64,000 nucleotides of DNA from Ipomoea triloba (taxonomy: Eukaryota; Streptophyta; Magnoliopsida; Solanales; Convolvulaceae): positions 3,263,498 through 3,327,497 of the forward strand of contig NC_044916.1 of assembly GCF_003576645.1 (NCBI RefSeq), written 5' to 3'. Under the pieces are notes generated by a model. It was not told where the DNA came from. It did no database searches and was given only the letters and a program-made list of their open reading frames with translations. Position numbers and translations under genes: made by a program. Shown one piece after another: positions 1 to 13,204 of this stretch; position 1 is the stretch's first letter, and each line of letters starts with the position of its first letter.

Positions 1-592
1 ATGCTATGTTAGTTTCTTGGACAGTGTTTGACACAGTTTATAAGAAAAAAGAGGGAAATGTAGTGAGGCGGACACGTAGAGGGAGGAGTTGGGTATTTGA
101 CACGTGGACCTTCTAAAGACTATGCAGGTTGGAGGACACGTGTTCAGATGAGAGGTATTCTGGATTTCCGGAACAACGTTGGACAAAGGATCGGAGTTTA
201 TTTTGTAGAGCATCTTTATTAATGGAGTTTTTTCGCAGTCTTTGAATAATTTTTTCGAAATAGAAAACCAGAGGGAATTAAAAAAAAAAGGAATAAATTT
301 GTTTAAAAAACAAAGATAGGTCACCATGCTTACTATTCTAATAAACCCAGCATTGCAGATGAATTTTTATTTTCTCTCACATACCTCCTCTTCCCTCCAT
401 GTCATTTGCTATTGTACTATGAACCTCCAATTAACCATTGTTGTAGATACTCTAAAATAGACCTAATTCAAAAAATAAACTTGTAATACACTAAAAATTG
501 ATATATATAAGTTTTTAGTACACACACATCAAATATAATGAGCAACAGGATTCATGAACTTATGTTAAATAAATCTGTGATATGTTAGAATT
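1..592. other. A+T-rich intergenic DNA
   Basis: I see no gene, RNA or recognisable element here. Short open frames are low-complexity and lack codon structure. Confidence 0.5.
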
Positions 593-917
593 TTAGTCCA
601 AAAATTGTCTGTCTACAGTTAACACATTTTGCACATGCAGTTAATAATTTTTATACCTGTAAACAAATAGAATGCTTATAACATTGTAATTATAGATACA
701 TAAATTGTTAACTGCGAGTAAAGAATATGTTAACTCCAGATACAACTAACATTTTATGTGTTGTAGTTAAAAATTTATTTGTCTGGTATTTATCATGTTA
801 TGTGTCTATAATTACTCTGTAATAATGTACTTTCAATTTGTTTACAAGTACAAAAATTGTTAATTACTGGTGCAAAATGCGTCAACTATAAATACATAAT
901 CTAAAGATTATTTTTAG
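593..917. mobile_element. foldback/MITE-like inverted repeat
   Basis: Two diverged arms (about 593-725 and 740-917) are reverse complements of each other at roughly 75 percent by eye. For example gttaacacattttgcac near 619 matches the complement of the stretch ending gtcaac at 886. The loop is about 50 bp. There is no coding potential. I could not define a target duplication, so the superfamily is open. Confidence 0.55.
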
Positions 918-2999
918 ACCAGATCCACAATACAAGATAGACTCTGATCCATGGTATAGTTTACCGTATCTTACAATATGGACCCAAGTCTAGATATAAG
1001 AACTGAACAAAGAAATGATGGGCTGCCTAGTGTCCAATTGACAACTTAGGTTATGATAGGAATGTTTCCTAATTGGCCCATTTATTATTGGGCTTCCATC
1101 TCAAAGAATAGTCCAAAACATATGGACTCATTACATTGACTTGGGCTTATCATCAACACCAAGCCTAAAGCCTTCTTATTTATTTATTTTTTATTTTAAT
1201 GATTACTCTATTGTAGATTTTCATGATTTGTGGTGAGCTAGTTTACAAAAGAGTAAATGACAATGATCAAGGTGACAAATGTGGTCGTTATTGTCTTTCT
1301 ACATGCAAATTTTGTTTTATACGTTTAGATATCAAAGTGTTACTCACCGCTTCTACTATAGATTGACAAAGGAGGTATATTACAGGACGTGGCTTAATTA
1401 TATTGTAGACCAATACGTCCATCAAGTGTATGTATTCCATACCATAATCTATTACTCTAAACACTCAATAATTCCATAGTGTTAAAATTGTTTTTTTTTT
1501 TTTCTAATCAAATGATGGACAATAAGATAAGCTCAAAATATGATCTGTCATATACCTTTAATTTCTTTTCAACCACGAAAAGAAACAACCAAATGGTGTG
1601 CATATGACAAATGCAGCAAAAATATTTGACCAAAAACCCTATCATTTTTCTGAAAAGTGAAAAAGATAACGCTATCGTGAAACATATATTCCATAAGAGA
1701 AATGTTGCAAGGTCATCAACAAAGAAAATAATAACAATAATGTAACAACCTAAAAGGCTAAAATAATTGGTTATTATATTGGTGGAATAGGCGCCATGCA
1801 TGCACTTTTTCTTCCATGCCTGCTAACGTGGTGCAATACTGTCTTTTAATACTCTCAAGAGAAACAAAGAATTAAGCAACATGGAAGAATTATAATGATG
1901 AAAATGTAGAATTAATATTACAATGCCCGAGGCCCGCATTTTCGTGGGCAAAAAATTCTAGGCCCTAACACGCCCCTCCGAGGGACGGTTTAGGGCTGGT
2001 CCGCGAACTTCGACCCACCTTGACACTCATAATTTTGAGCGAGTTTACTACCATTATTTAGGTAAGGTCAAAGTTCAAGTTCTAAGTGAGAATTTTAATT
2101 TGATATATTATATACTCAAAACAGATATTGAGCGGATGAGAAATTGATTCTCAAATTGTACCGATTGAATTGAAAAAAATAGAGTTTTGAAATGTTTCTA
2201 AGTAGTTTTGTAAGTACATGGAAAAACATGTGAGAAATATATTAGTATGTAAAATTTGTTTCTAGCGCAACGGTCAACTCTAAAAGCTTGCACTTTGGCA
2301 CATCTATCCATTATTGATATAAGTCATAACTCATCAAATGCAAAATCCGAATAATTTTTTCTTTTTTTAGGTCTTCAAATATATTTTAAAATAGTGACAA
2401 TCAAGCTATATATATATATACACACACACACACCCACACAACACACACTAATCCCTTTTTTGTGGTATTACTAATTCAAAACTTTGCAAGGGAATTTTCT
2501 TTGGGCGGTTGATAGGAGGGAAAAGTGAGATTGTGACTTTTTTGGATGGTCGGAAGGTCCATTATGTATACACAAATTTTCGACACGTACATTTTACGAT
2601 AAGTCACCTTTTACATCCGAAAAATATTTCACGTGCGATTATATACATAATAAAAATGGTTTTATGTACAAGTATATACATAACTTGTTTTCCAATAATG
2701 ATTGAGAGCACTGCAATTAATTATAGTTAATTATTATTAGAGTAAAAAATTTTAATTTATTATGTATTTATGTATATTATTATATTTTTAGATGACGAAG
2801 AAAATTCACAACCACTACTCAAAGAGTATACATTAAATAAACTTTATATCTGTGTAATAATTTAAAAATCACACAAAAGAGGTAAACTTTAATTACTCTT
2901 GTATAGCAACGAATTTCTCTCCGATCCTCACCTTAAAAATTACCTTCATATTAATTATTATACTTAAGGGTATGTATTGGGGTGGGTTTTGCTATTGTT
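918..2999. other. intergenic DNA with one GC-rich relic
   Basis: Mostly A+T-rich with no gene recognised. A GC-rich patch at about 1921-2030 (containing gggcaaaaaattctaggccc and acgcccctccgaggg) differs from its surroundings and is probably a decayed repeat. A TA/CA microsatellite lies at 2407-2450. Confidence 0.4.
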
Positions 3000-3215
3000 T
3001 CTTCCCAAAAGGCCGGTTTAATACCCAACCCAAAGGGCCCAACAGAGCATCTCAATTGAACACACAGGATAGACATTTGCTTACTGCGCAAAAGGGGCCC
3101 CACTCACTTTGAGAGGTCGCTCCCACACTGCCGTTGGTAAGACTCGATCCCTAGTATTTCTTTCCAAACTTCACCCATATGATCAATTGATCAGCTGCCC
3201 ATGCGGGGTATTGTT
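3000..3215 (-). mobile_element. tRNA-derived SINE, family S1 (diverged)
   Basis: Read on the minus strand it begins ccccgcatgggcagctgatc and carries a B-box-like gggatcgagtc. It ends in a ccggccttttgggaag-type tail. The same order of motifs recurs at 23018-23110 (+) and 40741-40865 (-), which makes this a dispersed family. Copies are short and diverged. Confidence 0.5.
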
Positions 3216-3835
3216 AGTTGGAAGTATGGATGATACAAAGGCAAGTACTTGTCTATTGGAACTTTGGAAGTGTAATTTGTGGGCTATTACTTGAGAGCGG
3301 AGTTTAACTAGTGACACTCTTTTTTTTTTGAACAAAACTAGTGACACTCTAAAGTAGTGATTTTAGGTATTCATCGTCAACTAAAAATTAAATATTTAAA
3401 AAAAGTCGTCTAAAATGTCAATCAACATCGTGTCAATTGATACAAAATACAATAATCCATCATATGACTAGTTGCAATGATACTATTATGGTGACAATCT
3501 TCCCACAATATCCCGTATATCTAGGGTCGGTCCAAAGGTTTTATAGGCCCTAGGGTGAAATAAATAAAAAAAGCTCCTATCATTTTACTGTGGACCGCGA
3601 TCCATAATGCATGGTAGTCCATGCATCAAAACGACGTTGTTTTGATTAATGAAAAGAAACGGCTTCGTTCCGCACGGTTAACTTTGTGTGTATAACATAT
3701 TTAGTTTCATTTTATATACATTACAGTTCCCTTTCAACACAACTATAGTTTCTTTTTGATATATATAACTACAGTTTCATTTGACATTATAACACTCAAA
3801 TATGTGAATATGTTATTTAGTTTTCTTTCAACACA

Positions 3836-3985
3836 ACTGTTGTTGAGTATCTGAGTGGTTGCTATGGTGTATGCGCGACCGGTGACCCTTATACTCTTGG
3901 GCGGCTGGGCGGCATGAGCGGTGGGTGTGCGACAACATCTCTTTTAGTCTTCGTGAGTTCAGTTCTCGATTCCCATAAACAATTA
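3836..3985 (+). mobile_element. possible tRNA-Leu-like SINE fragment
   Basis: The motif tatctgagtggttgctatgg resembles a pol III A box, and gttctcgattccc about 110 bp downstream resembles a B box. The wide spacing and the single copy leave this tentative. Confidence 0.3.
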
Positions 3986-3999
3986 ACGCTATTATTTTT

Positions 4000-6060
4000 T
4001 TAATATATATTCCGTTCGTCTCATTTTATGCATGTGTTGTGTTCGGTTAACGAGACTTGACTGAAGATATAATACTCCGTATATCTTATGGCCTATGAGC
4101 CCCCTATAGAGATGGGCCTTGGGCAGGTGTCCACCCTGCACCCCCTTAGGGCTGACCCTACGCATATCTCAAGTGACAAGTAAAGTTATATCTAGAACCG
4201 TCTAAGATGTCAATCAACCGCAATAAATCATTATATTAAACATAATCATGTATAAATAAATCGGTCAAATATAGTTTAAGGATATATACGAATCTTTTTG
4301 AACCCCAATTATTGTATACTTGAACCCATTCAATCAGAGTCAAGATATATAGGCCGGGTACTCAAGTTTACCTGATTTGCTGTGTCATTCGTAATGAGAA
4401 GGCAACATTATTCTAGAAATAGCACTATTGACGTAGACGTGACGTTGAGCTTACAAGCGTGGATTGGCGGTAGCCACAAGTGTGTGAGAGCATATAACGT
4501 TTGACTTGCTATATATTGTACCGTACAATCGAACAGCTGTGAAATGTCCGATTAGTCCGTCGGCGGCCGATATATGTAGTGTTTCGTAAGTAAATACGTA
4601 ATTTAAGACTGCGTAGGGGATGTGAATGAAGAACATGGCCGCCAATTCAAGCAGGCAATAAAGGGTGTACACTTGTATAGTAGCTCAAAAGTGTTAAATT
4701 ACTGGTTTCACTAGGACACTAGAGTCAATCGGACATGTTATCCATGCTTGGAATGTCATGCACGTCATGGATCATTTCTCTTACAATATACTACCTTTTT
4801 TTTTGGGGGGGGGAGGACATTTTTTTTTTTTTAAATTCAAAATATTATATCATGAACAACATGAATCTGCACATGCATGTCCATAAGGAGTGATAGATAC
4901 TCCGAGTAGGGTGCCCAGTTAAAAGTGTGCCCTGGTATGAGGAGCCCGCATCTCGACCACCTTGCCTAGCAGAGAGGCCGGTTCCGGCAGGCAGGATGCC
5001 TGCCCGGTGCTGGCAGTCAGGTTGTGGCGCTTGACCGGGTGCAACACTCTGAGGTGGATAAGTAAAGATCTTCCAGAGATTCTTTCAGATTTGGTGATGG
5101 ATTTCTTTGTTCGACAGTAGGAAAGAAATATGGCGGCCTATGCAGCTTTCCTAAGAGTAAATTTATTAATTTCTTCTTTCTTTCAATCTAAAAAGCTCAC
5201 TAATCTTATAAAGTACCCCATGGATCACATTGTAATGAGTTCTGATTTTAATAGAAGGGCAGTTACTCTCTTTATCCTCTCAATCTTTTTTGCTTTCACC
5301 CTATTGTTTTAGGGTTGTGTTGGCCCGCCGTCTGGCTACCCCGTGACCGTAAAACCAACAAGGAGGTAAATCGACTCAATCTAGCTTCGAGACACAATAC
5401 TAAACAGTACACTTTTATGCACAAAAAGTCCAATTTGAATCCAAATTAAATCCAAAATTTCAATGTTTGTGACAAGAATCAAATCCTACAACTCCAATAA
5501 AAGCGAGTCTTAAGTGATGATTCTCATCCTGACTAATGCCCTATGAGCCTCTTACAAGATACTTTAAATTAATTTCACTATTTTAGATCAAGTTTAATAA
5601 TGGAAGGTTTGGTTATTATTTTATTTCTTGTAAAAACAAAGTAGACAATCAAACTTTATAAATTCTGGTTAAAATTAAGTATAAATGGTTTCCCAATCAG
5701 ACGAACACTGAATTGGATCGATAGCAGAGTAACCCATTTAATTTGGCTTATAATTTCTTATAACTGTTGATATTATATAATCCAAGACTTAACTGATATG
5801 ATCCACTAACACATCAAGAATTTTAGAAAAATGTATGAGTGCGAAATGTTCTCTTATTAGAGGACAAGTGATTACAAGATTGCATGCAATAATACTAAAT
5901 TAAAGAAGCAAAGAATAGATTGAATATTGTGTATGTGTATAATGCAAGATCAAAACCCTATTTATAGTTTATCTAGACGACTAACCTAGGGAGTTGCCCC
6001 TATTTTAACTAGGAAAAAATAAGTAGGCTACTTTACATAATAAGATTGCATGTGACAGTG
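4000..6060. other. intergenic DNA with unclassified GC-rich repeat remnant
   Basis: No gene recognised. A GC-rich block at about 4885-5060 (with gaggccggttccggcaggc and gcgcttgaccgggtgcaac) and another at about 5315-5360 look like parts of one decayed repeat separated by A+T-rich DNA. I cannot assign a family. Confidence 0.35.
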
Positions 6061-6289
6061 GCCAAGGCTTTGTGGTCTAGTGACATTTGGTTGCACTCCC
6101 ATATAAAAGAGTGTGGGTTTGAGTTTCATTGGAGGTGATATTGACAATATTGACTACTCTTTGTGTTTCAGTAGGGGGAAAGTAGAAGAAAGTGAGATCG
6201 GAGGAGTGTGTTGACAAAGAACTTGATCTCAGCTGCTGAAGTTTCTTTCGACGATTAATATAATTTACCTTTATGATTAAAAAAAAAGA
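6061..6289 (+). mobile_element. tRNA-derived SINE, family S2
   Basis: Starts ggctttgtggtctagtgac (A-box-like) with a B-box-like gtgtgggtttgagtttcat about 45 bp on, and ends in an A-rich tail at 6279-6287. It matches the better preserved copy at 53479-53593 (minus strand) and the copy at 11795-11932 (minus strand). Confidence 0.6.
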
Positions 6290-8040
6290 AGAACGTGATC
6301 TTCAAGACCTCAATGTTCGATCTTGACGAAGCATTCTCCCAAAACAAACAAATTAATCAGAATAAATTTGATGTGTGCAAAAAAGTTCATTCAAGCTTTT
6401 TGAGCCCATCATTAATTTTTTATTTGCATCCTTTTTGTGCACAAGAGAGTTAACCAGTTGAGCATGCTTTTTAGTACATGCATTTCTAATGTGGAACAAA
6501 AGTTACATAAAAGGTTTGAAACTCCATTTTAACCAAACCATGTATATTTCAAAAATTAATTTTTCTTACACCTGTTATCTATTTTAAATGTATAATATAT
6601 TAATTCATCTCATCAACTAATAAAATCTTAAATGAACCACATTCAAATTAATACTTCAAAATGTAGACACCAATTTATGTTAATGTTTTCAATACCCTCC
6701 CATCTAAAAATTAACGATTTTACAAGAAACAATCTCCTCCTTCTAGGTCTCATTTTCGGTCCAGCCTCAAATCATAGCCACTATTTCCGAACGACTCAGA
6801 CATGATGACTTGATTGCTACATGAATCGAATGATCATTCCACCGAAATTAATACACTATTACGTTAACCAATCTTCAGAGTGAATTGACTTTTGTTGTTC
6901 ACATTAAATACAAATGTCATTCATTTGTAGCAACTCGCTAGCTTAAATAGTTGAACTATTTTTGGTCTATGACCATACTTTTGTCTTATTCATATATAAT
7001 AACTTGTCATTCTAATGAACAATGCTCATATAGCTATCTTGTCGGTTTCCCCCTCAATCATATCAATTCCGCATGTGCAAATATTGAAACATAGAAGCCA
7101 GCTGGCATATGAGTGAAAAAAGAAATTCGTAGTCATTACCAAGTGTATATTGAGTAAATTTTGTATTGTGATTTTAGTTGACAAATGATCACAACAGATA
7201 GGTAAATCAGTCTAGGTTGTCTATTGGCTCAAACAAAAAAAACATATATATTGCTTCTGCTAAGAGTCAAATTTATAGCATATATTGGAATTATCAAGTT
7301 AACATCCTAACCAACTTTGCTGGAGTTGTCCCCACTTGCATATTTTCTTTTCCCAATAGGTTGAATCCCCAACCCCTGAGCCAACAGATGGAGAATATAC
7401 ATCACGGTAACTCGGTGCCTTGTGACTCAATAGACAATGTCAAATGTTGGTGCCTTGTGATCTCCCAAGTTTAAACATAATCTTCACACTGTCACTATCA
7501 AATTTTGAACATTGATCTCTTTCTCACTTGAAATTAATTAATTAATCACTTGAAATTTGGAATAATCAATGCTAATATGTGACTGGTATCTAATTGATTA
7601 ATTTGGTATCTTAATATATATCAAGAGATTTGTCATCAAATTATTAGTGTGATTTGTTTTTGTTTTGGTATCTTAATATATATTATTTACTTGTGATTTG
7701 TTTTTTTTTTTTTTGGTTGCTAATATGCGTGAATGAGTGTCGAATCAAGTTGAATAATAAACGAAGTTTGTATTGGTTATTCAAAAAAAAATTAATGTTA
7801 TATTTGAAACGGCGTATGAATCACATAATAATTCATATATATTATTTATATGTGATTGAATTTTTTATGGTAATACGTGTGAAAGAGTGTTAAATCAAGT
7901 TGAATAATAAACGTAGTTTGTATCTGTTGTTAAAAAATTTCATATGTTATTTTTGAAAAAATTACATATTAATGAATGGGTGTCGAATCAGGTTGAATAA
8001 TTAATTGAGTTTATATTGGTTATTCAAAAATATCAGATGT
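6290..8040. other. A+T-rich intergenic DNA
   Basis: No gene recognised. From about 7650 to 8040 a short phrase (caagttgaataataaacg plus tgttatttttga) recurs several times and returns at 9725-10200, which indicates an old tandem or dispersed repeat. The stretch 7320-7470 may be a decayed S1 SINE. Confidence 0.4.
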
Positions 8041-8049
8041 TATTTTTGA

Positions 8050-8755
8050 GGAAAAATTGCGAGTTTGGTCCTGAGTTTTAACCAAGTTCCGTCTCAGTTT
8101 CTAAAATATGAATGTATTTGAGTTTAGTCCCTCAATTATTTGCGAAGTGGCGAGTTTAGTCCCCGACTGTTAAATTTGACTGAAAAATTAAAAAATATTT
8201 AAAATTTGAGAGGTAAAGTAGGAAATGCACATTTATTTTGCAAAGTAGCGAGTTTAGTCCCCAACTGTTAAATTTGACTGAAAAATTAAAAAATATTTAA
8301 AATTTGAGAGGTAAAGTAGGAAATGCACATTTTATTCTCTTTATTATATCAAAATCACTTTCACAACATTATTTTTCACTTCTTAGCATCTTATTTCAAG
8401 ATTCATCAATTCTAAAAGCATTTCAATAATTTTAGTATGACTTATTAATTAGGAACCTGGTTCTCGTATAACAAACATAAGACTTAGCACAAACAAAGAA
8501 ACACTTGATCATTGTCTTCAGGCATGTGAAACACACCATCCTAAAAGTTTATGATTTCTCTTACTAAACATCAAGTGTAATCAAACCATAACTTTAAATA
8601 TTTTTTTTTTAAATTTTTTCGTCAAATTTAATGATAAGAGACTAAACTCGTCACTTAACAAATAACTGACGGACTAAGCTCAGATACAATCGTATCTAAG
8701 GGACTGAGTCGGAACTTGGTTAAATCTCAGGGACTAAGCACAATTCAATTTTCCC
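8050..8755. mobile_element. MULE-type MITE, one arm internally duplicated
   Basis: Terminal inverted repeats begin near ggaaaaattg on the left and end caattttccc on the right. Both continue inward with a matching ggtcctgagttttaaccaag / accaagttccgactcag theme. The flanks are tatttttga (8041-8049) and tattttcga (8756-8764), an 8-of-9 match that fits the 9-bp duplication of Mutator-like elements. The left arm contains a tandem copy of about 98 bp (around 8141-8238 and 8239-8334). No transposase is encoded. Confidence 0.75.
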
Positions 8756-9035
8756 TATTTTCGAAGCTCATCAAATAATGATTCATATATATTATTTACA
8801 TGTGAATTTTTCTGCTAATTTGTGTAATAAACAAAGTTTGTGTTATTTTCAAAAAAAAAAAAAAACAAAGTTTGTGTTGTGTTATAATCTAAGATTGTGT
8901 CATGGTCACTCAATTGAGTTATAATGCACATGTACCAAATCACACTAAAAAATTGAATTCAACTAATTAGCTAGTCTACTCATGGTCTTATAAACTCATA
9001 TATCCCCTCCTATTTTATCAATGTGGACTCTTAGC

Positions 9036-9476
9036 GGTTGTTATGCCATGGAACCGACCCAAGCCCATGTTCACAATTTTAATACTCTATGTTCACAATT
9101 TTAGAACTCTATACTCACAGTTTTTAAACTCTATGTTCACAATTTTTGAAATCTATATTCATAATTTTACTCTATGGTCACAGTTTCAGAACTCTATATT
9201 CACAATTTCATAACTCTGTGTTCACACTTTCATAACTATATATTTAATAGTATAACACAATTTTTGAGTCTATATAACAAAATTGTGAATATAGAGTTTA
9301 AGAATTGTGAATATTGAGTAATGTAATTTTGTATATTGAGATTTAAAATTGTGAATATAAAGTTCTAAAATTGTGAACATAGAGCTCTAAGATTATGAAT
9401 GTAGAGTTTTTAAATTGTGAACATGGACTTGGGTTCACATGGTAAGGTGGACCCGGGGTCCACAACATAATTTGCC
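9036..9476. mobile_element. foldback element made of a 22-bp minisatellite
   Basis: The left arm is a run of diverged units of about 22 bp (actctatgttcacaatttta type). The right arm carries the same unit in the opposite sense (attgtgaacatagag). The element is bounded by a perfect 10-bp direct repeat, gactcttagc, at 9026-9035 and 9477-9486, consistent with target duplication. No protein is encoded. Confidence 0.75.
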
Positions 9477-9489
9477 GACTCTTAGCATT

Positions 9490-10635
9490 CGCCCCCAAGT
9501 GGATAACTGGGCCATTTTGAATCTAAACCGATTGGCAACTTAAAATTGGACCAAAATGATTCTCCCTGAAACGAAAGTTATGGACGCCACCAAAGTAGAT
9601 CAAACAAGCGGGCTTACGAAAGCTTGAACGCCACCAATACCCATAAACGAGTGAACACAAAGTGTACCGGACATACTTTATATAATCTAATACATGACTT
9701 TATAAGCTCATATATCCTCTCTTATTTATCAATGTCAACTCTTGGTTATTCAAAAATTTTGGATGTTATTTTTGAAATCCCATTGGAATCAAATATTAAT
9801 TCATATATATTAATTACATGTGAATTTTTATTGTAATTTGTGTGAATGGATGTCAAATCAAGTTGAATAATAAATTAAACAAAGTTTGTATTGGTTATTC
9901 ACAATTAATTTTCAAGTGTTATTTTGGAAAGTTAAAGCCCATCTAAATCAAATAATAACTCATACAATTATGAACTTGTAAACTTTTCTCCTAGTATGTG
10001 TAAGTTGGTGTCAAATCAAGCTGAATAATAAAATTTTTTATATTTGTTATTCAAAAACTTCACGTGTTATTTTTGAAAACTGTCTAAATGAAATAATAAT
10101 TTATATACATTACCTACGTGTGAATTCTTCTACTAATATGTGTGAGCAGGTGTCGAATCAAGTTAAATAATAAACAAATTTTATATAGATTACTCACTTA
10201 AAATTTACAATTTGATTAAACTTTTAATTCAATTAATAATTTAAATAAGAACCAACATTTTCATGTGGACCTCCGTAAGTTTTACATGAAAAAGTCTTGG
10301 TCCAAAGGGATGGCAAAGAAGAATGGTGGCCTATGAAGTTAAAAGAGAGTGTGAAAGGAAGCACGGTATTAACAACCTTAACTAACAAGATTCAAACCTA
10401 TAATCTCAACAAGTACAACAACACAAGTTCTTAACCATCCACCAATCTACCACACATCTTATTTACTAAAAGGAAGGTACTCTATTTACCTATGTGGAGA
10501 TGGTTGACATCCGGTAGGAGACACGTGTACGCCTAAGATTGAAGGCAAGCCGATGCCGTACATTTGTCAACAATCCGGAAGGCTCTCTACACTATATAAG
10601 TCACCCTTCACTTCCCTTAAAAATCATCCATTGGA
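9490..10635. other. A+T-rich intergenic DNA
   Basis: No gene recognised. It contains further copies of the gttgaataataaac phrase seen at 7650-8040. Confidence 0.4.
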
Positions 10636-10639
10636 CCAT

Positions 10640-11090
10640 TTAATCACCTTGGTTTAGTGGTATGGGTTCCTAACCTTAAACCCATACACCAGGGTTTGAT
10701 TCTTAGTAGCTACGATATTATTCTTAGTCCATTTCTTGGGTTATAGCTTGTGTTATTTATTATTATTATTATTTGGTTATTCTTAGTCCATTCCTCGGGC
10801 TATAGCTTGTGTTATTTATTATTATTATTTGGGCCGCCATTTTGAGCCAGTATCTTGAATTTTGTATGCACTCTTATTTTCTCCCGTTTTGTACCTATAT
10901 GCCGATTTGTGTTATTTATTATTATTATTATTTGGTTATTCTTAGTCCATTCCTTGGGCTATAGCTTGTGTTATTTATTTATTATTATTATTTGGGCCGC
11001 CATGCATTTTGAGCCAGTATCTTGAATTTTGTATGCACTCTTATTTTCTCCCGTTTTGTACCTATATGCCGATTTATGGTGAATCCGGTT
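10640..11090 (+). mobile_element. tRNA-derived SINE with tandemly duplicated body
   Basis: The head reads ccttggtttagtggtatggg (A box) and cagggtttgattctta (B box), which is tRNA-like. The body then repeats with a period of 159 bp: tttggttattcttagtcc occurs at 10772 and 10931, each followed by the same run to the phrase cctatatgccgattt. Short TTA runs separate the copies. Confidence 0.6.
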
Positions 11091-11104
11091 CTGACAAAAT
11101 CATA

Positions 11105-11790
11105 ATTGGGCGCGAGTGTAATAGGTATTTATATTTATCAAACGTATTAATATTAATTTGAAATAATTAGAAAGAAAGGTGAAATAAACCTCTAACTAAT
11201 TATTTTAAAAAAAACTATTGTATTCTCGAACACAAAAATTATGATAATGTCACACCAATACAATCCATACTCAAATAATTAGAGATACATACCTATTAGG
11301 AAAATCCAGCGCATGGAGGCCACAATATATTTGTTCAAATTAAAATATATAGATATTGTATCGAAATAGATCGGTGAATGAGTAAGTGGTGCATGATTTT
11401 TATACAAAAAGTCAAGCAGTTCTTTTGTTAAATAATACAAAATTTAATACAAATAATGTTTCTTCTCCTTATATATAACACTCAAAAGGAAAAGTAAGTG
11501 ATGATGAAAAAGCTATAATTTGTTTTCCTCTCTACATATGATTAGGACCGGACTTCTCCTCCGACATGGGCACATGGATACGGTTGTTAGAGCAACATCG
11601 GAGCTTCAGAAAAAACGTTAACACTTTCAGTACAATATTTAGTCGTACAATAGCAGCTCTGAAGTTCACCTCTACGCTGCATTTCACACGCAATTCAACA
11701 ATCTAAGTCGACATATAAAACCAAAAGTGCTCTTTTTGTTAATTCCACGTTCATGATTACACATTTCGACACAAATTCTATTTCTGCCGA
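11105..11790. other. A+T-rich intergenic DNA
   Basis: No gene or repeat recognised. Confidence 0.4.
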
Positions 11791-11794
11791 ATAA

Positions 11795-11932
11795 TGCAGG
11801 ATCTGTTCATAACTACTTTCTCAACCTATTGAAGCACAAGAGTCAGTATCGAACCCACCACCTCCCGTATAAAGGGAAGAGTTTGATGCAACTGGACCAC
11901 AAGGTCATCGGCTGTGCTCTTTTATAAATATA
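11795..11932 (-). mobile_element. tRNA-derived SINE, family S2
   Basis: On the minus strand it reads gaccttgtggtccagttgc (A-box region), then gtgggttcgatactgac (B box), then a tail matching gcttcaataggttgagaaag. This is the same layout as the copies at 6061 and 53479. No clear target duplication is seen. Confidence 0.6.
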
Positions 11933-11935
11933 CCA

Positions 11936-12845
11936 TACTGACATCGTTAGTCGACTACTTGTATTCTTTAAAATAGCAATATAACTATGAAATTTTATAT
12001 ATAAATTTTTAAATTTTTAGTTCAACTATTATTATTGTATATTATCAATCAGAAGTGACAAAAGTTAGTTTAAGATTATAAAGTCATTAGATAGTCTTTA
12101 AAATTAATGTCAATTAAATTAAAATAGTGACAAAAGGCCAAATACAATCACCGTCATGGATTAAATATAAAATGGCAGTATTAATAGTCAAAGCATAGTG
12201 ATGCCTATCGAGGGAGTTAACAGTTAAACTTGATGATTATAACAGTGATAAGTTGTTTATCAAATCACAATTATTTAAATTGGAGAAAAAAAAGAGGAGA
12301 AAATTTCAATGTTGATAAGGACATTTTTGTACCACTTATAAGTATATAGGCGACTTTTAGCATGATATATGTGAATAGGGCAGGGTTTGACTTAATCAAA
12401 ATGAATTAGAGAAATAATTGAGTGAATATTTAATTTTAAAAAAAATAACCAAGAGTTATATTAAATAGAAAAAATAGGTTGAAATTTAAGTATTTTAATT
12501 AATTAACATATTTTAACTTGTTTTAAAAAAAACATATTTTAACCTAAAATAAGATTTTAATGATAGTTTATTATATTAACCTTAAAATTCAAATATATAT
12601 GATATATTAAATAGAATACATTATTGTTACAAATTTGTCAACTCCAATCAGTGTTATAAAAAGAATCTACTTAATTATTAAATATAAATCAAAACAATTA
12701 AATTATCAAATATTACGACGTAAAGATTTAAAAATTACAATAGAAAACATATCATTACTATTTAAATAATTCATTATTCAGCTATTCATAATTGTACAAT
12801 GCTTCTTTAGCTATAAGGTAACTTTTTAAACATTTTTTTTTCAAG
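11936..12845. other. A+T-rich intergenic DNA
   Basis: No gene recognised. Confidence 0.4.
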
Positions 12846-12849
12846 CTCT

Positions 12850-13195
12850 TCTTTAGTTGCTGTGAATGGGCAGCTATCACCATGTTCTTCTCCATTAATG
12901 GCCGAAACCTTGGCATGTAATGTAAATTAAAGCTGCTTTAAACCGATTAAAAGAACGTCAACTAGCTTCAGTGTGTCTATTCATAGACTGTTCTCTTTTA
13001 CGTGGTTATCTGTTGTCAACTCGTGAGGTGCGGTGGTATGTGGATGGGTGTCACTATAGAGGATTGCAAGTCTTTGATATGTTCTTTTGCCTTTTGTTCA
13101 GTTATTTTAGTTTCTAAATCACTAAATAGTATTGCTCATACTTTTGCTAAACATACGGTAAATCAGACAAATTATTTGGATATAACTATCACATA
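12850..13195 (+). pseudogene. RNase H-like domain relic (LINE-type)
   Basis: Translation in pieces across frames gives the order of a plant RNase H-like (RVT_3) domain. AVNGQLSPCSSPLMAETLAC comes first, then KAALNRLKERQLASVCLFID with the acidic residue of the central strand, then EDCKSLICSFAFCSVILVSK and a NSIAHTFAKH ending that matches the usual N-x-x-AH-x-x-A motif. At least two frameshifts separate the pieces and no upstream reverse transcriptase is visible. The domain is typical of the C-terminus of plant non-LTR retrotransposons. A degraded host RNase H-like gene is the alternative. Confidence 0.7.
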
Positions 13196-13204
13196 TACCA
13201 ATAT

